DNA from: Thiomicrospira aerophila AL3
Lineage (GTDB): Bacteria; Pseudomonadota; Gammaproteobacteria; Thiomicrospirales; Thiomicrospiraceae
DNA length: 64,000 nt
Assembly (NCBI RefSeq): GCF_000227665.2
Contig: NZ_CP007030.1
Coordinates: 558,001 to 622,000, forward strand
Direction: 5' to 3'
This document shows positions 19,801 to 31,391 of the stretch, in pieces. The notes beneath the pieces are model-generated. The model did not search any database and was not told where the DNA came from. It saw only the letters and a program-made list of their open reading frames with translations. The translations under genes and the position numbers were made by a program. The first letter of the stretch is position 1; the number at the start of each line of letters is the position of its first letter.

Positions 19801-20626
19801 CATCACCCGCAAACATGGCGGAACCGGACTAGGTTTAGTGATTAGCGAAAGATTAGTCAGGTTAATGGGTGGCGATGACATCCATATCCAAAGCCAACCG
19901 AATAAAGGTTCAATCTTTAGTTTTAGTGTGCCGATGATGACCTGTAATCCACAACAACAAATCCAACTCAACCCCCAGCCTAAACACACTGAGCCAACAC
20001 GGCTATCAGGTCGAGTATTATTAGTTGAGGACAATGAAATCAACCAAGAAGTCGCTGCCACTATGCTAACGCAACTCGGCCTAGCCTTGGAGTTGGCTGA
20101 AAACGGTCAAATCGCGGTGGAAAAAGCCAAGCAACCGGATTTTGATTTAATTCTAATGGACATTCAAATGCCGGTGATGGACGGCTACCAGGCCTGCCAA
20201 GCGATACGCCAGTTCAATGCAAGTATGCCGATTGTCGCCTTAACCGCAGCGGCAATGGTAGAAGATCGCGCCAAAGCGCTGAGTGTTGGCATGAATGACC
20301 ATCTCGCCAAACCTCTCAATTCTGATGATTTGTATCGAGTATTAAGCGAACATTTGCCGAAAGAGTCCAAAATTTCGGTAAAACCAAAAGCCAAACCGGT
20401 GTTATTAATCGTCTGCCAAGACAAACAGCAACTCAAAACCCTGGCGCAACAAGCGCAAGCCGATTATCAAGTCAAAGTCGCGAATAATGCGACGCAAGCG
20501 ATAAAGTCAATCGAAACCAGCACCATCAACCAGGCCTGGTTGGTCGATGATGCGTTGCAGGATAGAGTTTTAATCAACTATCTTACGCGTGAGAAAATTC
20601 CATTTACGCATCGCGCTTCGATTTAA
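16841..20626 (+). CDS. Hybrid sensor histidine kinase with N-terminal CBS domains and PAS repeats
   Basis: A 1261-residue soluble hybrid kinase. It has CBS domains (about 10-255, two pairs), then about four PAS/PAC units (roughly 285-395, 400-515, 530-645, 665-785). The dimerisation domain has the phosphorylated His in [12 protein letters not shown] near residue 811, followed by an ATPase domain with GTGLGLVIS near 993. A receiver has [10 protein letters not shown] near 1058 and phosphoacceptor in LILMDIQMP near 1104. The last 75 residues resemble a degenerate second receiver. CBS pairs usually bind adenine nucleotides, so energy sensing is inferred. ATG 16865 aligns with the paralogue's start and is an alternative. 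CAGGCCTG lies at 17621, 20189 and 20531. Confidence 0.88.
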   Translation: MRQLTDNPMLLPKLSEIATPNVITIADSQSINDAVHLMAERKLRDMIVTGEAGLRILTTRELIHFRLQQVNFDQPLRQVELNAVPTLPPEAPVLQALEVIRCHPDEYLCLVDQAKLVGIVSFSDLAGYLDPENLAQSKTLAEVLGMSQFVKVDSRHSVEQVFAKLSQAQQTAAVVFAQQKPVGMITQSDIVRLFDQDADLSVLAETVMSSPLKTFASQLTLGDALAQARAHNIKRLLVIDTLSGEALGVLHQKELVTLVYQAWGERLAQEQERLKNERDLFAGGPVLVFKWRPELGWPVNFVSPNVVDILGFPVEKILAADFQFVSLVHPDDIEKIGQEVSQYLAEKQTFWEQNYRLINAKGQCRWFYDYTRPVYNEQGEVVEILGYLIDQTEIKHAHHRLQSLSSNIPGMIYEMVRYPDGSFGFSFASPAIADLFDLQFEDVQHDASELFSRVHPDDIQGIMDTIEESVRDFTPWSQEFRINLPSGLTRWLSSQSTPSSRDDGTIIWHGFVHDITNQKQQQLALEQKNRQYDLTMMATMIGLWTWDLLNNDLTWSNEAFVQLGYAPQAFPLSLEVFQSLLHPDDLQPMFDSIEQQVAQEKSFVVEFRLKNGQGGWTWIQGRGNTTKMNEQGQSIQMMGTHLEIQAQKEQQLVLQQARQKLEESEQRFKDVIKAAGEYIWEVDIQGRYIFVSEQITHVLGLAVEQLIGRSPFEFMPDEEKARVGAYFADKVEQQIPFKDLEHLCIHQNGQTIWQRVSGVPVFSDSSELIAYRGTGLDITEQKVYQASLEQAKREADAANKAKSEFLANMSHEIRTPMNGIIGMSELGLTETDPQKMHHQLERVNQSGRLLLGIINDILDFSKIEAGKLELDPQQFQLSQLKDELTDLFEGLAHEKGLAFSVQCACKDNCVQCLYGDNLRLRQVLTNLIGNAVKFTDRGEVRLSIKLDSPANNPFGVFLSFEIQDTGIGMTAEQQQKLFNAFTQADTSITRKHGGTGLGLVISERLVRLMGGDDIHIQSQPNKGSIFSFSVPMMTCNPQQQIQLNPQPKHTEPTRLSGRVLLVEDNEINQEVAATMLTQLGLALELAENGQIAVEKAKQPDFDLILMDIQMPVMDGYQACQAIRQFNASMPIVALTAAAMVEDRAKALSVGMNDHLAKPLNSDDLYRVLSEHLPKESKISVKPKAKPVLLIVCQDKQQLKTLAQQAQADYQVKVANNATQAIKSIETSTINQAWLVDDALQDRVLINYLTREKIPFTHRASI

Positions 20627-20644
20627 ATAACAAGGAAATTAATC

Positions 20645-20883
20645 ATGCAGACACTGGCGGATTTGACGGAACAAGCCGAGGACTTGCTCTCAATTTATAT
20701 TGCGGATATTTATACCAATGCAAGTAATGTGGTTGATTTTTTCTTTCGCAGGAACAGGTTTCAAATAGGTTAAAGCATACCTTGGCTGATTGGCTCAAGC
20801 TCGCTGCAATCAACGATGCGCGTCAGCAATCTGGGCAAGGGTTGCGCATTTTTAAACAGCTTGAGCTGCACAATAAACCTTAG
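20645..20883 (+). pseudogene. Frameshifted remnant of a sensory-domain gene
   Basis: ATG 20645 opens a 42-codon frame ending in TAA 20773. In the -1 frame the coding pattern continues through DFFFLSQEQVSNRLKHTLADW and on to TAG 20883. Joined, the two frames give about 78 residues of plausible protein. The FLSxExVxxRLxxTLxxW pattern resembles N-terminal sensory domains found in front of GGDEF domains. The joined product ends soon after that pattern and no GGDEF domain remains. I read this as a truncated, frameshifted gene left between two duplicated kinase genes. The match is by eye only. Confidence 0.4.
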
Positions 20884-20977
20884 CAAGACGCTAGAAGGCG
20901 CGAAGGTTTATATAGAAAATGGGCGCCATTTGAATTAACATTAAATCTATTTAGGTCAAATTAGAAAATATTAAATT

Positions 20978-23900
20978 ATGTTTTTTCCTACGCTTGCCAG
21001 TATCGCTACTAAAAACGTGATCACCCTAGCTGATGACCGTAGCATTCAACACGCCGTTGATTTAATGGATCAGCACCAGTTGCGTGATGTGGTGATCACT
21101 GGCAAGTCGGGTTTAAGAATGCTCACCGCGCGTGAGTTGATTGCCTTTCGCTTGCAAGAGTTGGATTTCGATCAGCCGCTTGCGGATGTTGATTTACAGA
21201 AAGTTAATAGCTTGGCGGAAACCGCCACCGTGATTGACGGTTTAAGTGCGCTCAAGCAGGGCGCATTTGAATACCTATGTCTGCTCGATCAGCAGGGTGA
21301 ATTGAGCGGTATTGTCAGTTATTCTGATCTGGCCGCTCATCTTGACCCTCACTACCTGTCCGAATACAAAAAAATCAATGATCTGGTTCATCTTTCTAAT
21401 TATCTGGCCGTGGAGGCTACGGCTTCGCTAAAAACCGTGTTGTTGAATCTGCGTGAACAGCAACACACTGCCGCCATTATTGAGCGTGATGGGCAAGCCG
21501 TGGGCATTGTCACTCAACAAGATATTACCCATGCCTTAGCTCAAAAAACATCGAGTGATATTGCGATCGAGCAGATTATGGTATCGCCGCTAATTACATT
21601 AGCGGGTGATATGTCGTTACAGCAAGCCTTATCCTTTAGTCGGGAGAAAAAGATTAAACGTATAGTGGTTGCGCAAGATGATCAGATAGTCGGTATTTTG
21701 CACCAAAAAGATTTAGTCGCGTTGGTCTATGAAAACTGGCAGACTCATCTGTTGGAACAGCAGCAGCATTTCCAAGCTGAGCGTGAGCTGTTCAAAAACG
21801 GCCCTGTTTTACTGTTTAATTGGCGAGTAGAAGGCAAATGGCCGGTGCTGTTTGTTTCAGACAATGTGCAGGATGTTTTGGGTTATAGCCCTGAATATAT
21901 GAAAGCCGATAGCTTTGAGTTTGGTCAAATTGTGCACCCGGATGACCTTGAGCGAACAGTCAAAGAATTGCAGCAGGCAATAGATGACCGCCAGGATTTT
22001 GTGCAACAGTCCTATCGTGTGATTGATGCCCAGGGGCAGACACGTTGGTTCTATGATTACACCCGCCCGATTTATGATGACAAAACCGGCAAAGTGGTGT
22101 CAGTGTATGGCTATTTACTTGATCAAACAGAATTAATCGAAACCAAAAATCAAGCCGAGCAGCTTCAATTGCGTTCAGATGTTGCGCTCGAAGCATCCGA
22201 AACCGGTTTGTGGACCTGGGACATGCAAACCGGCAAGGTGTATTGGAGTGACCAGGCCTATATTCAACTGGGTTATCGACCTCATGCGTTTGATATGAGT
22301 ATTGATAAGTTTACCACGCTGTTACACCCTGACGATATTGAGCAGGTGTTTGCTAATATTCAAGACCAAGTGGCGAATAATCACGGATTTTTGGTCGAAT
22401 ATCGCATAAAAAATGCCCAGGATGGTTGGGTGTGGTTGCAGGGGCGCGGGAAAGTCACCAAACTTAATCAACAGGGCGAGCCTATCGAAATGATGGGCAG
22501 CCATCTAAATATCACCGAACAAAAAACGGCGGCCGACAAAACGCGCCATGAACGTAAGCGGCTGGAAAATATTATTTGGGGTACGGGGGTCGCCACCTGG
22601 GAGTGGAATGTGCAAACCGGCGAAACCATTTTTAATGAGCGCTGGGCAGAGATGATTGGCTATCAACTCAGTGAAATACAGCCGACCACTATAGAAACCT
22701 GGATGCAGTTTGCGCATGACGAGGATTTAGCCGAATCTGAAGCACAACTCAATGCGCATTTTAAAGGTGAGGTGGATCATTATGAAGTTGAAGCCCGCAT
22801 GCGCCATAAAGATGGCCATTGGATTTGGGTGCTAGATCGCGGCAAAGTGGTAAGCTGGACAGCCGATGGTCAACCGCAATGGATGGCGGGTACCCATCAA
22901 GATATCACCGAGCGAAAACATAAAGAGTGGGTGTTGGATCAAGCACAGCAAGCCGCCCATGCCGCCAATCGCGCCAAGTCGGAGTTTTTGGCCAATATGA
23001 GTCACGAGATTCGCACCCCGATGAATGGTGTGATTGGATTAAGTGAACTGGCAATGCGAGAACGGGATGTTGATAAACTGCATGAACAGCTTCACAAAAT
23101 CTATGCTTCTGGACGACTATTATTAGGCATTATCAACGATATTTTGGATTTCTCCAAAATCGAGGCGGGCAAACTTGAAATTGATCCGCATCCTTTCTAT
23201 TTACCCAAGCAGTTAGACAATCTGAAAAGTATGCTGGCGCAAACAGCGCAAAATAAAGGTTTAATCTTTGAATTGAATCTTGATCAAAATCTGCCGCAAG
23301 CCTTGGTGGGTGATGATATGCGCTTGCACCAAGTATTAACTAATCTACTCGGCAACGCGATTAAGTTTACCAATAGGGGGTATGTGCGGCTTAAGGTTAC
23401 CAAAGCAATGGCCCAAGAGCAGATAGCACTCCCCCCCGGTGATGTGTTGATTCGTTTTGCTATAGAGGATAGTGGTGTTGGGATTTCGCCTAGTCAACAA
23501 CAGCAGTTGTTTAAGGTCTTTTCACAGGGCGATACTTCGATTACGCGTAAATATGGCGGTACAGGGTTGGGTTTGGTAATCAGTCAGCGTCTGGTTACTG
23601 CAATGGGGGGCGATAATATTCAGGTTTTGTCAGAGGTTAATCAAGGTTCTATTTTTAGCTTTAATTTGCCTTTTAAAGTCTGTGACCAACAAGAACAAGA
23701 TTTAATGCAAGCCCGCTTAGTTGAGCATAGTCAGTTGCATCAATTAGTAGGCAGGGTGTTGCTCGTTGAGGATAATGAAATCAATCAAGAAGTGGCGCAA
23801 GCGCAGTTAGGGCAAATGGGCTTGCAGGTGACTTTGGCTGAAAACGGCCAGCGGGCAGTTGATCTCGTTAAACAGCAGGATTTTGACTTGGTGTTAATGG

Positions 23901-24808
23901 ATGTGCAAATGCCGGTGATGGATGGTTATCAAGCCACTCGCGCGATTCGTCAGTTTAACGCTGACGTGCCGATTATCGCGCTCACCGCTGCTGCGATGAT
24001 TGAAGATAAACATAAAGCCTTGGCGGCGGGCATGAATGGCCATTTGGGCAAACCGATAAACAGCGATGAATTGAGACGTGTGATTATGACCTACTTAGCC
24101 GAGGCATGCACACAGGCGATTCAAACATCGAATTCATATCAGGATAATAATATGCAGGCGTCTCAAGCGGCAAAACAGACCACGGCGGCTTTAATCGATA
24201 AGCAAGCCGGGTTGGCGTTATTGGCAGGCAACCAAGCCTTGTATGACAAACTGCTCTCAAAGTTTGCCGATCAGCTCGAACAAGACTATGAAGGCTTGGT
24301 TGCCGAGTTGCAAAGCCTTGCGAAAGAAGAACTGAGCCGTGTCACGGATGAGGTTTGGACAAAATTACAACAGCAAAATCATGCCCTAAAAGGTGTCGCT
24401 GGTAATTTGGCCATTACCGCTTTGTTTGATTTAAGCCGGCACTTGGACGAGCAGTTAAAACAGCGTCAGATTCCAGCGGCTGCACTAATCGATGAATTTG
24501 CTCAAGTCTTTAAGGCCACACAACAGGCTTTGCTGGATGGCGCAGTTGAATCTGCAACACCACAGTCTCAGCGACAAGCAGGTATTGCGGAACTTAGTTC
24601 AACGATGATTATGGCGCTGGAGTCGTTGCGAGAGCGGATCAAACAGAGAGAATTTATTGATGATGCGGAGTTAGATCAACTCGCCAAACAGTTACCTACC
24701 TCCTATCACCAGGCCTGGTCTGCTATCCGAACAGAATTAGATGATTTTGAATTTGATCAAGCGGCCGCAAGGCTCAGCGCGCTGATTCACCAGCAGGCTA
24801 GGGTTTAA
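20978..24808 (+). CDS. Hybrid sensor histidine kinase with CBS domains, PAS repeats, receiver and HPt
   Basis: A 1276-residue paralogue of the kinase at 16841, with the same start of the chain ([16 protein letters not shown]). CBS domains occupy about 1-255 and PAS/PAC units about 285-640. The His is in [12 protein letters not shown] near 675, the ATPase domain has GTGLGLVIS near 862, and the receiver phosphoacceptor is in LVLMDVQMP near 972. It differs in ending with a histidine phosphotransfer domain (HALKGVAGN near residue 1134), so a full four-step phosphorelay is contained in one chain. It probably leads an operon with the next two kinases (gaps of 2 and 0 bp). No ribosome binding site is obvious before the ATG. 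CAGGCCTG lies at 24710. Confidence 0.88.
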   Translation: MFFPTLASIATKNVITLADDRSIQHAVDLMDQHQLRDVVITGKSGLRMLTARELIAFRLQELDFDQPLADVDLQKVNSLAETATVIDGLSALKQGAFEYLCLLDQQGELSGIVSYSDLAAHLDPHYLSEYKKINDLVHLSNYLAVEATASLKTVLLNLREQQHTAAIIERDGQAVGIVTQQDITHALAQKTSSDIAIEQIMVSPLITLAGDMSLQQALSFSREKKIKRIVVAQDDQIVGILHQKDLVALVYENWQTHLLEQQQHFQAERELFKNGPVLLFNWRVEGKWPVLFVSDNVQDVLGYSPEYMKADSFEFGQIVHPDDLERTVKELQQAIDDRQDFVQQSYRVIDAQGQTRWFYDYTRPIYDDKTGKVVSVYGYLLDQTELIETKNQAEQLQLRSDVALEASETGLWTWDMQTGKVYWSDQAYIQLGYRPHAFDMSIDKFTTLLHPDDIEQVFANIQDQVANNHGFLVEYRIKNAQDGWVWLQGRGKVTKLNQQGEPIEMMGSHLNITEQKTAADKTRHERKRLENIIWGTGVATWEWNVQTGETIFNERWAEMIGYQLSEIQPTTIETWMQFAHDEDLAESEAQLNAHFKGEVDHYEVEARMRHKDGHWIWVLDRGKVVSWTADGQPQWMAGTHQDITERKHKEWVLDQAQQAAHAANRAKSEFLANMSHEIRTPMNGVIGLSELAMRERDVDKLHEQLHKIYASGRLLLGIINDILDFSKIEAGKLEIDPHPFYLPKQLDNLKSMLAQTAQNKGLIFELNLDQNLPQALVGDDMRLHQVLTNLLGNAIKFTNRGYVRLKVTKAMAQEQIALPPGDVLIRFAIEDSGVGISPSQQQQLFKVFSQGDTSITRKYGGTGLGLVISQRLVTAMGGDNIQVLSEVNQGSIFSFNLPFKVCDQQEQDLMQARLVEHSQLHQLVGRVLLVEDNEINQEVAQAQLGQMGLQVTLAENGQRAVDLVKQQDFDLVLMDVQMPVMDGYQATRAIRQFNADVPIIALTAAAMIEDKHKALAAGMNGHLGKPINSDELRRVIMTYLAEACTQAIQTSNSYQDNNMQASQAAKQTTAALIDKQAGLALLAGNQALYDKLLSKFADQLEQDYEGLVAELQSLAKEELSRVTDEVWTKLQQQNHALKGVAGNLAITALFDLSRHLDEQLKQRQIPAAALIDEFAQVFKATQQALLDGAVESATPQSQRQAGIAELSSTMIMALESLRERIKQREFIDDAELDQLAKQLPTSYHQAWSAIRTELDDFEFDQAAARLSALIHQQARV

Positions 24809-24810
24809 TA

Positions 24811-26841
24811 TTGCAAGTAATGATTACGCGCATAACTTTTTTAGTACCTGTGTTGCTGGTTACGGTACTGATTGCTATCGCCACTTTTTACACCCTGTCA
24901 CTTGCAAAAGAGCAGGCGTTACTCGACCAGCAGCATCAAATTGACAATGAATTGAGTCAGTTACGCGTGCAGCTTGAAAGTAAAGTTATAAGCAGTATGA
25001 GCCGTGTTGAAGGTCTCATTGCGATGATTAAACTTGATCCAACGCTCTCTCAGCAAACCTATGCCAGATTTGTTGCTACGCTTATAGATGATTTTCCGCT
25101 GATCCAAAATATTGCCGCCGCTCCTGACTTAACTGTTCAGTATATGTATCCACTTGAGGGTAATGAAGCGATTGTTGGGGTTAATTATTTGGATATTCCT
25201 GCGCAAAAGGAGGCGGCGTTGCGTGCTAAAGAGGCGCGCAGTTTGCTGCTGGCTGGGCCGGTCAATCTGTTACAGGGTGGGGTGGGGCTGATTGGTCGTT
25301 TTCCGGTTTTTATTGAGCAAGATGGTCATGAAGTGTTTTGGGGGCTTGTGTCATCTGTTGTTCGTATTGATGATCTTTACCAACAAGCAGGCCTGCTAGA
25401 TACTGAACTCAATATTGCAATTCGTGGTCAAGATGCTCTAGGTGAGCAGGGCGCGGTTTTTTTCGGTGATGCGAGCCTCTTTGAGCAGGACAGCCTTTTG
25501 CAAACCGTATATTTACCTTATGGTAGTTGGCAATTAGCGGCGATGCCGCAAGAGGGCTGGGTAAACCAAGCGCCTAATGCGTTGCAAATTTATAGTTGGT
25601 TGTTACTTTTAGCCTTGTTACTGATGGCGCCAACTTCTTATATTAGTTGGTTGTTATATCAACGTAAAACCCATTTGGAAGCTCTACAGCAGGCCGTTGA
25701 TAAAGCCGAGGCAGCTAATCGTGCTAAATCGGAATTTTTGGCTAACATGAGCCACGAAATTCGCACACCGATGAATGGTATTCTTGGTTTAACCGAGTTA
25801 CTCATGGACGATAAAACGCATAAAAAAGATCAGTATTTGCAGCGTATTTATGAGTCGGGACAGCTATTACTTACGATATTAAATGACATTTTGGACCTTT
25901 CGAAGATTGAAGCGGGCAAGCTAGTTTTAGAAGCACGCAACTTTGAACTGAAAAGTCTGTTAAAAAACTTAACTGGTTTGCATGCGCCAATTGCAAAACA
26001 GAAGGGTTTAGCCTTTAAGCTTGATTTAAAGATTGATGCTAAGAAGGTGTATTTTGCTGATAATCAGCGTTTGCAACAAATACTAAACAATTTGTTAAAC
26101 AATTCATTAAAGTTTACTGAGCAGGGTGAGGTGTGTTTGACTGTAAGTGAGGAGTTAGATGCTGCTAACCAGGCCTGGTTGTGTTTCGCAGTTGATGATT
26201 CCGGTATAGGCATGAGCGTTGAGCAGCAGGCTAAATTATTGCAACCTTTTCAGCAAGCTGATAACTCCATTACGCGTCGTTTTGGTGGCACGGGATTAGG
26301 GCTGGTGATCAGTGAAAAACTGATCTGTGCGATGGGTGGCGAGGGTTTAACTATTCAATCTGAACTTGCGAAAGGGTCATCTTTTCGTTTTTGTATTCCG
26401 GTTTCGATGCAAGCTTTGTCAGTTGATGAACATCTAGATAAGCAAGGCTCCGTTAGTCCATTAACTGGACGTGTTTTGTTGGTTGAGGATAATGAAATTA
26501 ACCAGCTGGTGGCACAAGAATTTCTGCAGCGCTTGGGTTTAAGCGTTATTATTGCTCAAAACGGTTTAGACGCGGTTAATCAAGCCCAGAGCTCAAACTT
26601 TGATTTAATTTTAATGGATATTCAAATGCCGGTGATGGATGGTTATCAAGCGACCCAGCAGATTCGAGCCTTCGACGCTGCTACACCTATTATTGCCTTA
26701 ACCGCGGCCGCTATGGTCGAAGATAAAAATAAAGCGTTAGCGGTTGGCATGAATGATCATTTAGCTAAGCCGCTGGATAGTGAACAACTGCGGCAATTAA
26801 TCAATCACTATTTAGCCAATCGAACCCAATCTGAGGATTAG
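24811..26841 (+). CDS. Membrane hybrid histidine kinase with CHASE-type sensor
   Basis: A 676-residue kinase: TM1 (about 5-27), an extracytoplasmic region (about 40-245) whose [19 protein letters not shown] stretch matches the CHASE domain, TM2 (about 256-280), His in [12 protein letters not shown] near residue 313, ATPase domain to about 530, and a receiver with LVEDNEIN and LILMDIQMP near residue 600. The annotated start is TTG 24811 with AGGG upstream; ATG 24820 is the alternative. It begins 2 bp after the preceding stop and ends directly against the next ATG. CHASE domains sense small molecules outside the cytoplasm; the ligand is unknown. CAGGCCTG lies at 25388 and 26170. Confidence 0.88.
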   Translation: MQVMITRITFLVPVLLVTVLIAIATFYTLSLAKEQALLDQQHQIDNELSQLRVQLESKVISSMSRVEGLIAMIKLDPTLSQQTYARFVATLIDDFPLIQNIAAAPDLTVQYMYPLEGNEAIVGVNYLDIPAQKEAALRAKEARSLLLAGPVNLLQGGVGLIGRFPVFIEQDGHEVFWGLVSSVVRIDDLYQQAGLLDTELNIAIRGQDALGEQGAVFFGDASLFEQDSLLQTVYLPYGSWQLAAMPQEGWVNQAPNALQIYSWLLLLALLLMAPTSYISWLLYQRKTHLEALQQAVDKAEAANRAKSEFLANMSHEIRTPMNGILGLTELLMDDKTHKKDQYLQRIYESGQLLLTILNDILDLSKIEAGKLVLEARNFELKSLLKNLTGLHAPIAKQKGLAFKLDLKIDAKKVYFADNQRLQQILNNLLNNSLKFTEQGEVCLTVSEELDAANQAWLCFAVDDSGIGMSVEQQAKLLQPFQQADNSITRRFGGTGLGLVISEKLICAMGGEGLTIQSELAKGSSFRFCIPVSMQALSVDEHLDKQGSVSPLTGRVLLVEDNEINQLVAQEFLQRLGLSVIIAQNGLDAVNQAQSSNFDLILMDIQMPVMDGYQATQQIRAFDAATPIIALTAAAMVEDKNKALAVGMNDHLAKPLDSEQLRQLINHYLANRTQSED

Positions 26842-29800
26842 ATGACTTTTTTAAACCTTTCATTTACTAAAAAACTCACTCAAGCACAAAGATTAATTCT
26901 GTTTACCCAGATTGTGTTTATCTGTTTAACGCTTATCGTGGCGTTAGCCGTGGGCTATACCGTTTATAGTGAAACTAAAACGCAACAGCTACAGCAAAAA
27001 GAGGCGCTGAATCAGCAGTTGGTGCATAGAATCGACCAAGAATTGACGGATCGAAAAAACACGCTAATGCAATTAGCTGATTTACTGGCCGATGGTGAAG
27101 CTTTGCGAAGCTTAGCCGAGATGCAGCAGACGCTCGATACCCGCATTAAGTTGCATGAATTTTTTAATGCTGGCCTGGTGGTGATGGATCCTGACGGAAG
27201 TTTAATTGTGGACTCGCCCCATGTTCCTGGTCGTACCGAACTAAACATAGCGGATAGGCCTTTCTTTGATGAGGTGATGGCAGCGAAAGGACCTGTGATT
27301 ACGGGTATTTTTATTGGCCGCGCGGTAAAAGAGCCAGTATTTCATATTTATGCGCCTATTTTGAGTAATGATCAGCGTGTTTTGGGTTATGTATTTGGTG
27401 TTACTAAGCTAGCACAAGATAATTTTATTCTCAGCCTATCGCAGGATATTATCGATGTTAATCATCACTTCTATGTTATCGATTTAGCTGATCAGTTAAT
27501 TGTAACGGCATCGCGACGCGAGTTGGTATTAAAGTCGTTAGATGAGCTTGCTGATAGTGAGATTCTGACTCAAATCCGCCAGGGCGTGCGTTTAGGTGTA
27601 GGTGAAAGTCAATTTTGTGGTCCGGTCATGTTTACCGCAACAAAACTTGACAACATGGATTGGTTGGTTGTGCATACCGTTGCAGCTGATGAAATTATGC
27701 AGCCCGTTATTAGCTTGTTGGCTAAGTTAGTAGGCCTGGTTGTTATCCTACTTATTATGGTTGTTTTAAGTATGGTGTGGTTTATTCGCCGGGAGCTTAA
27801 ACCACTTGAGTTGGCCGCCGATCAGGTCGATAAGATGCTGGTAGACGAAACTCAAAACACTTTAGAGCCTATTGCCATAAAACGTCAGGATGAACTAGGA
27901 CGATTGCTAAACGCTTTTAATGCGTTATTAGCCAAACAAAATAACATCATGTTGGAGTTGAAATTAGCTAAACAGGCCTCCGATCAAGCGAATCAAGCAA
28001 AATCAGAGTTTTTAGCGAATATGAGTCATGAAATTCGAACACCATTGAATGCGGTCATTGGTCTTACCGATATGCTGTTGGACGATAAAAACCTGCCCTT
28101 ACACATTTCTCGTCGAATTCATCAGGTCCATGATTCTGGGCGTTTATTACTTGGGATTATTAATGATGTACTTGATTATTCTAAGATTGATAGTGGGCGA
28201 ATGGAAGTTGAGGAGGCCGAGTTTTCGCTAAGTGACGTGCTTGACCAAATTTCAGTTTTGTTCAGTGATAAAGCGTCTGAAAAGGGCTTAGAGCTGGTGT
28301 TCCATGTGCGACCAGATGTGCCATTAGCTTTGATTGGAGATAGTTTGCGTCTGACCCAGGTATTGACTAATTTAATGGGTAATGCGATTAAGTTTACTCA
28401 ACATGGTGAGATTGAGCTGTGTATTCGTACCCATCCGGCTAAGGGTCAAAATGCTAAGTTGATTTTTGCGATTCGTGATACCGGCATAGGTATGACCGAG
28501 GTTCAGCAGCAAAATTTATTTAAAGCTTTCATTCAAGCGGATACCTCGATAACTCGCAAACATGGCGGCACAGGACTGGGTTTGGTGATTAGTCAGCGTT
28601 TGGTGCATTTAATGGGCGGCTCTGATATTGAGGTTCACTCAGAATTTGGTAAGGGGTCGGTGTTTAGTTTTGAGTTGAGCTTTGTTTTGCCATTACAAAA
28701 GATTGATAAACCACACCATTTTAAATGCGATCCATTACCCTGTCGCGCGCTAATTGTTGAAGATCAACCAGTTAGTCGCATGGTGCTTCGAGAAATTTTA
28801 GAGTCTTGGGACTTTGAGGTGGATGAAGCTGTTGATGGTGAGCAAGCGGTGGCGATGGTCAATGCTCATTTAGATGACGCACGCTTTTATAAAGTGATTC
28901 TGATGGACTGGGAGTTGCCTAATCTGAATGGTTTAGAGGCGTTAAAACGGATTAAATCACTTTATTTGAACTCTGACCATGAACTAGATTTGCCAGGTTT
29001 ACTCATGGTGAGCGCTTATGATCAGCGTTATATGCAAATGATGTCTGAGGATGAGTTTCCGTTGTTGAATAAGCCATTTAGTCCTTCAGGCTTATATAAC
29101 GCCATTAACCAGTTGGAGCGTTTAGTTGAGCTTGGGGTCATAGATGTTGAAAGTGAAGTGCAGTTTAAAGGTCAGCGCATTCTAGTGGTTGAAGATAATG
29201 ACATTAACCGTGAAGTGATTAAAGAGATGTTGTCAAAGCTGAACTTGGTCCTTCATTTTGCCGAGGACGGAGCCCTGGGTGTAGAGGCGGTTAAACAGCA
29301 TGATTTTGATCTGGTGTTAATGGATATTCAAATGCCGGTGATGGATGGCTATCAGGCGACCCGAGTGATTCGTCAGTTCAATCAATCTTTACCTATTGTG
29401 GCGCTAACGGCAGCTGCGATGGTGGAGGACAAGCAAAAGGCGCTAGCTGTAGGCATGGATGCGCATTTAGCTAAGCCGATAGATAAACTTAAACTCAAGC
29501 AAACCTTAGCGCAGTTTTTAGACTGGGAACAACAGGATACAACACCAGTTGAAGAGCAGGAGCTGAGTGTTGAAAAAGCGGTTGAGGATTCTGCCGCACA
29601 ATTATTGTTAGATACTCAGCAAGACAATATTAATGACACAGTGGCTGCACTGGCTAAGCGCACTAAGCCACTTATTTTGATTGTTGATGATGAGCCGACT
29701 AATGCGAAAATTCTAGCTAATGGCTTAAAGGACGATTATCGACTTAAGTTAGCCAACTCTGGTGCAAAGGCTTTAGAGTTGGTGAAAACAAGCCCTCAGC

Positions 29801-30561
29801 CTGATTTGATCTTATTAGATATTATGATGGCGGATATGGATGGTTATCAGGTTTGCCAAGCGTTAAAAAATGATCCAGACACACAAAATATTCCGGTGAT
29901 CTTTGTGACGTCTTTGGATCAAAAACATGATGAAGAAAAGGGTTTAAATATTGGTGCGGTGGATTATATTTCTAAGCCATTCCATCTTCCAATAGTGAAA
30001 TCAAGAGTGCGTAACCATTTAGCCTTAAAGTTGAAAACCGATTTGTTTGAGCAAATGTCGCAAATTGATGGTTTAACTCATTTAGCGAATCGACGCCAAT
30101 TTGATCAAACGCTGCATAAGGAAAGTCATCGTTTAGCCAGAAGTTCGAAACCTTTAGCTTTATTAATGATTGATATTGATTTCTTCAAGCCTTTTAATGA
30201 TCGTTATGGGCATGGTCAGGGTGATATTTGTCTTGAGCGTGTTGCCCAAGCGCTACAAGATGTTATAAAACGCCCTGCAGATTTGGTGGCACGTTATGGT
30301 GGTGAAGAGTTTTCGGTGATTTTGCCGGAAACGGATCTTAAGGGAGCACAGACCATAGCCGAAGCCTTACGAGAAGCGGTCTCTCAGTTGGCGATACCTC
30401 ATGAATATTCAGCCGCAGCGGATGTGGTAACCGTGAGTGTTGGCGCGGTGTCTGCCTGTTTGGATAAAGCTGAAGATTCCATAGCATTGCTGAAACGTGC
30501 TGATGATGCACTTTACCAAGCTAAAGAAAAGGGCCGCAATCGGGTTTTTGTTGCCCCTTAG
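26842..30561 (+). CDS. Hybrid histidine kinase with three receivers and a diguanylate cyclase domain
   Basis: A 1239-residue chain: TM1 (about 15-37), a Cache/PDC-like periplasmic sensor (45-285, with [11 protein letters not shown] and an NIADRPFF patch), TM2 (290-315), HAMP (to 370), His kinase core ([12 protein letters not shown] near 394), ATPase domain, and three receivers (about 633-765, 776-890, 943-1060). A GGDEF domain (1070-1239) has an intact RYGGEEF active site. RPAD five residues before the GGEEF motif is an RxxD inhibitory site for c-di-GMP. The protein thus could couple periplasmic sensing to c-di-GMP synthesis directly. Its ATG abuts the previous stop. Its end overlaps the convergent gene by 4 bp. 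Confidence 0.9.
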   Translation: MTFLNLSFTKKLTQAQRLILFTQIVFICLTLIVALAVGYTVYSETKTQQLQQKEALNQQLVHRIDQELTDRKNTLMQLADLLADGEALRSLAEMQQTLDTRIKLHEFFNAGLVVMDPDGSLIVDSPHVPGRTELNIADRPFFDEVMAAKGPVITGIFIGRAVKEPVFHIYAPILSNDQRVLGYVFGVTKLAQDNFILSLSQDIIDVNHHFYVIDLADQLIVTASRRELVLKSLDELADSEILTQIRQGVRLGVGESQFCGPVMFTATKLDNMDWLVVHTVAADEIMQPVISLLAKLVGLVVILLIMVVLSMVWFIRRELKPLELAADQVDKMLVDETQNTLEPIAIKRQDELGRLLNAFNALLAKQNNIMLELKLAKQASDQANQAKSEFLANMSHEIRTPLNAVIGLTDMLLDDKNLPLHISRRIHQVHDSGRLLLGIINDVLDYSKIDSGRMEVEEAEFSLSDVLDQISVLFSDKASEKGLELVFHVRPDVPLALIGDSLRLTQVLTNLMGNAIKFTQHGEIELCIRTHPAKGQNAKLIFAIRDTGIGMTEVQQQNLFKAFIQADTSITRKHGGTGLGLVISQRLVHLMGGSDIEVHSEFGKGSVFSFELSFVLPLQKIDKPHHFKCDPLPCRALIVEDQPVSRMVLREILESWDFEVDEAVDGEQAVAMVNAHLDDARFYKVILMDWELPNLNGLEALKRIKSLYLNSDHELDLPGLLMVSAYDQRYMQMMSEDEFPLLNKPFSPSGLYNAINQLERLVELGVIDVESEVQFKGQRILVVEDNDINREVIKEMLSKLNLVLHFAEDGALGVEAVKQHDFDLVLMDIQMPVMDGYQATRVIRQFNQSLPIVALTAAAMVEDKQKALAVGMDAHLAKPIDKLKLKQTLAQFLDWEQQDTTPVEEQELSVEKAVEDSAAQLLLDTQQDNINDTVAALAKRTKPLILIVDDEPTNAKILANGLKDDYRLKLANSGAKALELVKTSPQPDLILLDIMMADMDGYQVCQALKNDPDTQNIPVIFVTSLDQKHDEEKGLNIGAVDYISKPFHLPIVKSRVRNHLALKLKTDLFEQMSQIDGLTHLANRRQFDQTLHKESHRLARSSKPLALLMIDIDFFKPFNDRYGHGQGDICLERVAQALQDVIKRPADLVARYGGEEFSVILPETDLKGAQTIAEALREAVSQLAIPHEYSAAADVVTVSVGAVSACLDKAEDSIALLKRADDALYQAKEKGRNRVFVAP

Positions 30562-31259
30562 CCTTCAAGGTTGAGGGCGTTTTGCAGCTGTATGCGAATG
30601 TCAAAATTATTACGTTCAATGTTATCGTTGATCTCAGCTAGGTTATCAGGCTGAGTGGGTTCATCGGTATCATCTTGGTTAAGTTCATTCATTTCTTCGG
30701 CACGTTCTGCTTGCAGTTCAATTCGTGCTTCAGCGGCTTGTTGTGCCGCTTGAGCCGCCACTTTGATATCCTGACCAGAGGGTTCAGCTGGGGCAAGGGC
30801 TGCGCGTTGCACAACTTGCATTTTTTGGATGGTCGCTTCAGGGTCGCCCGGTATCGGAGAAACGTCGATGCCGACCGAACCCCCCACCGCATATTGCTTG
30901 CCATCTGGACCAGTTTGATAATCATATTGAATGCCACCGGTAGCATAGGGTCCGGCCGCACTAAGATGGGCTTGTTCATGCGCTCTGACTTCCCGGTCAC
31001 GTGCTTGTAACTGGGCAATCACCTGCTCGTAAGCCTGGCGCTGCTGACGTTCTTTGGCATCTTCACGAAGATCGGTGGCGGTATCGCTAGCCGCTAAAGG
31101 ATTTTGGCTAGTGGGGGATGATGTAGATGGATTAGCGCTTTCATCTGCTGTTGCATTGGGTGTGATAGATACAGGTTGGCTCGGTTGCGTATTCAACGCA
31201 GCTTGGGGTTTGGGCGCCCAAGCAGACGGAATATAAGCCAAGCCTCCACCTATGTCCAT
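30558..31259 (-). CDS. SprA-related putative metalloprotease
   Basis: A 233-residue protein with a Ser/Pro/Ala-rich, probably disordered N-terminal 60 residues, then a conserved core around HEQAH (His94, Glu95, His98), which is a zinc-peptidase HExxH motif. The [20 protein letters not shown] stretch follows, typical of the SprA-related (putative metalloprotease CJM1_0395) family. The C-terminus is helical and charged. No signal peptide is visible. Proteolytic activity of this family is predicted, not established. It converges on the kinase-cyclase gene with a 4-bp overlap and diverges from the outer-membrane protein gene at 31392. Confidence 0.75.
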   Translation of the reverse strand: MDIGGGLAYIPSAWAPKPQAALNTQPSQPVSITPNATADESANPSTSSPTSQNPLAASDTATDLREDAKERQQRQAYEQVIAQLQARDREVRAHEQAHLSAAGPYATGGIQYDYQTGPDGKQYAVGGSVGIDVSPIPGDPEATIQKMQVVQRAALAPAEPSGQDIKVAAQAAQQAAEARIELQAERAEEMNELNQDDTDEPTQPDNLAEINDNIERNNFDIRIQLQNALNLEG

Positions 31260-31391
31260 AATCTAATCGCTCTTGTTAAATCAAAATGTTTATACTTAAC
31301 AACAGTTTAGTCTTGTTGTGTTTTGATGTAAACCTTAGTGTGCCAAGCGTGATGGCACAAAACCCTAGTGAAATAACCTTGGAGGTTGGAT

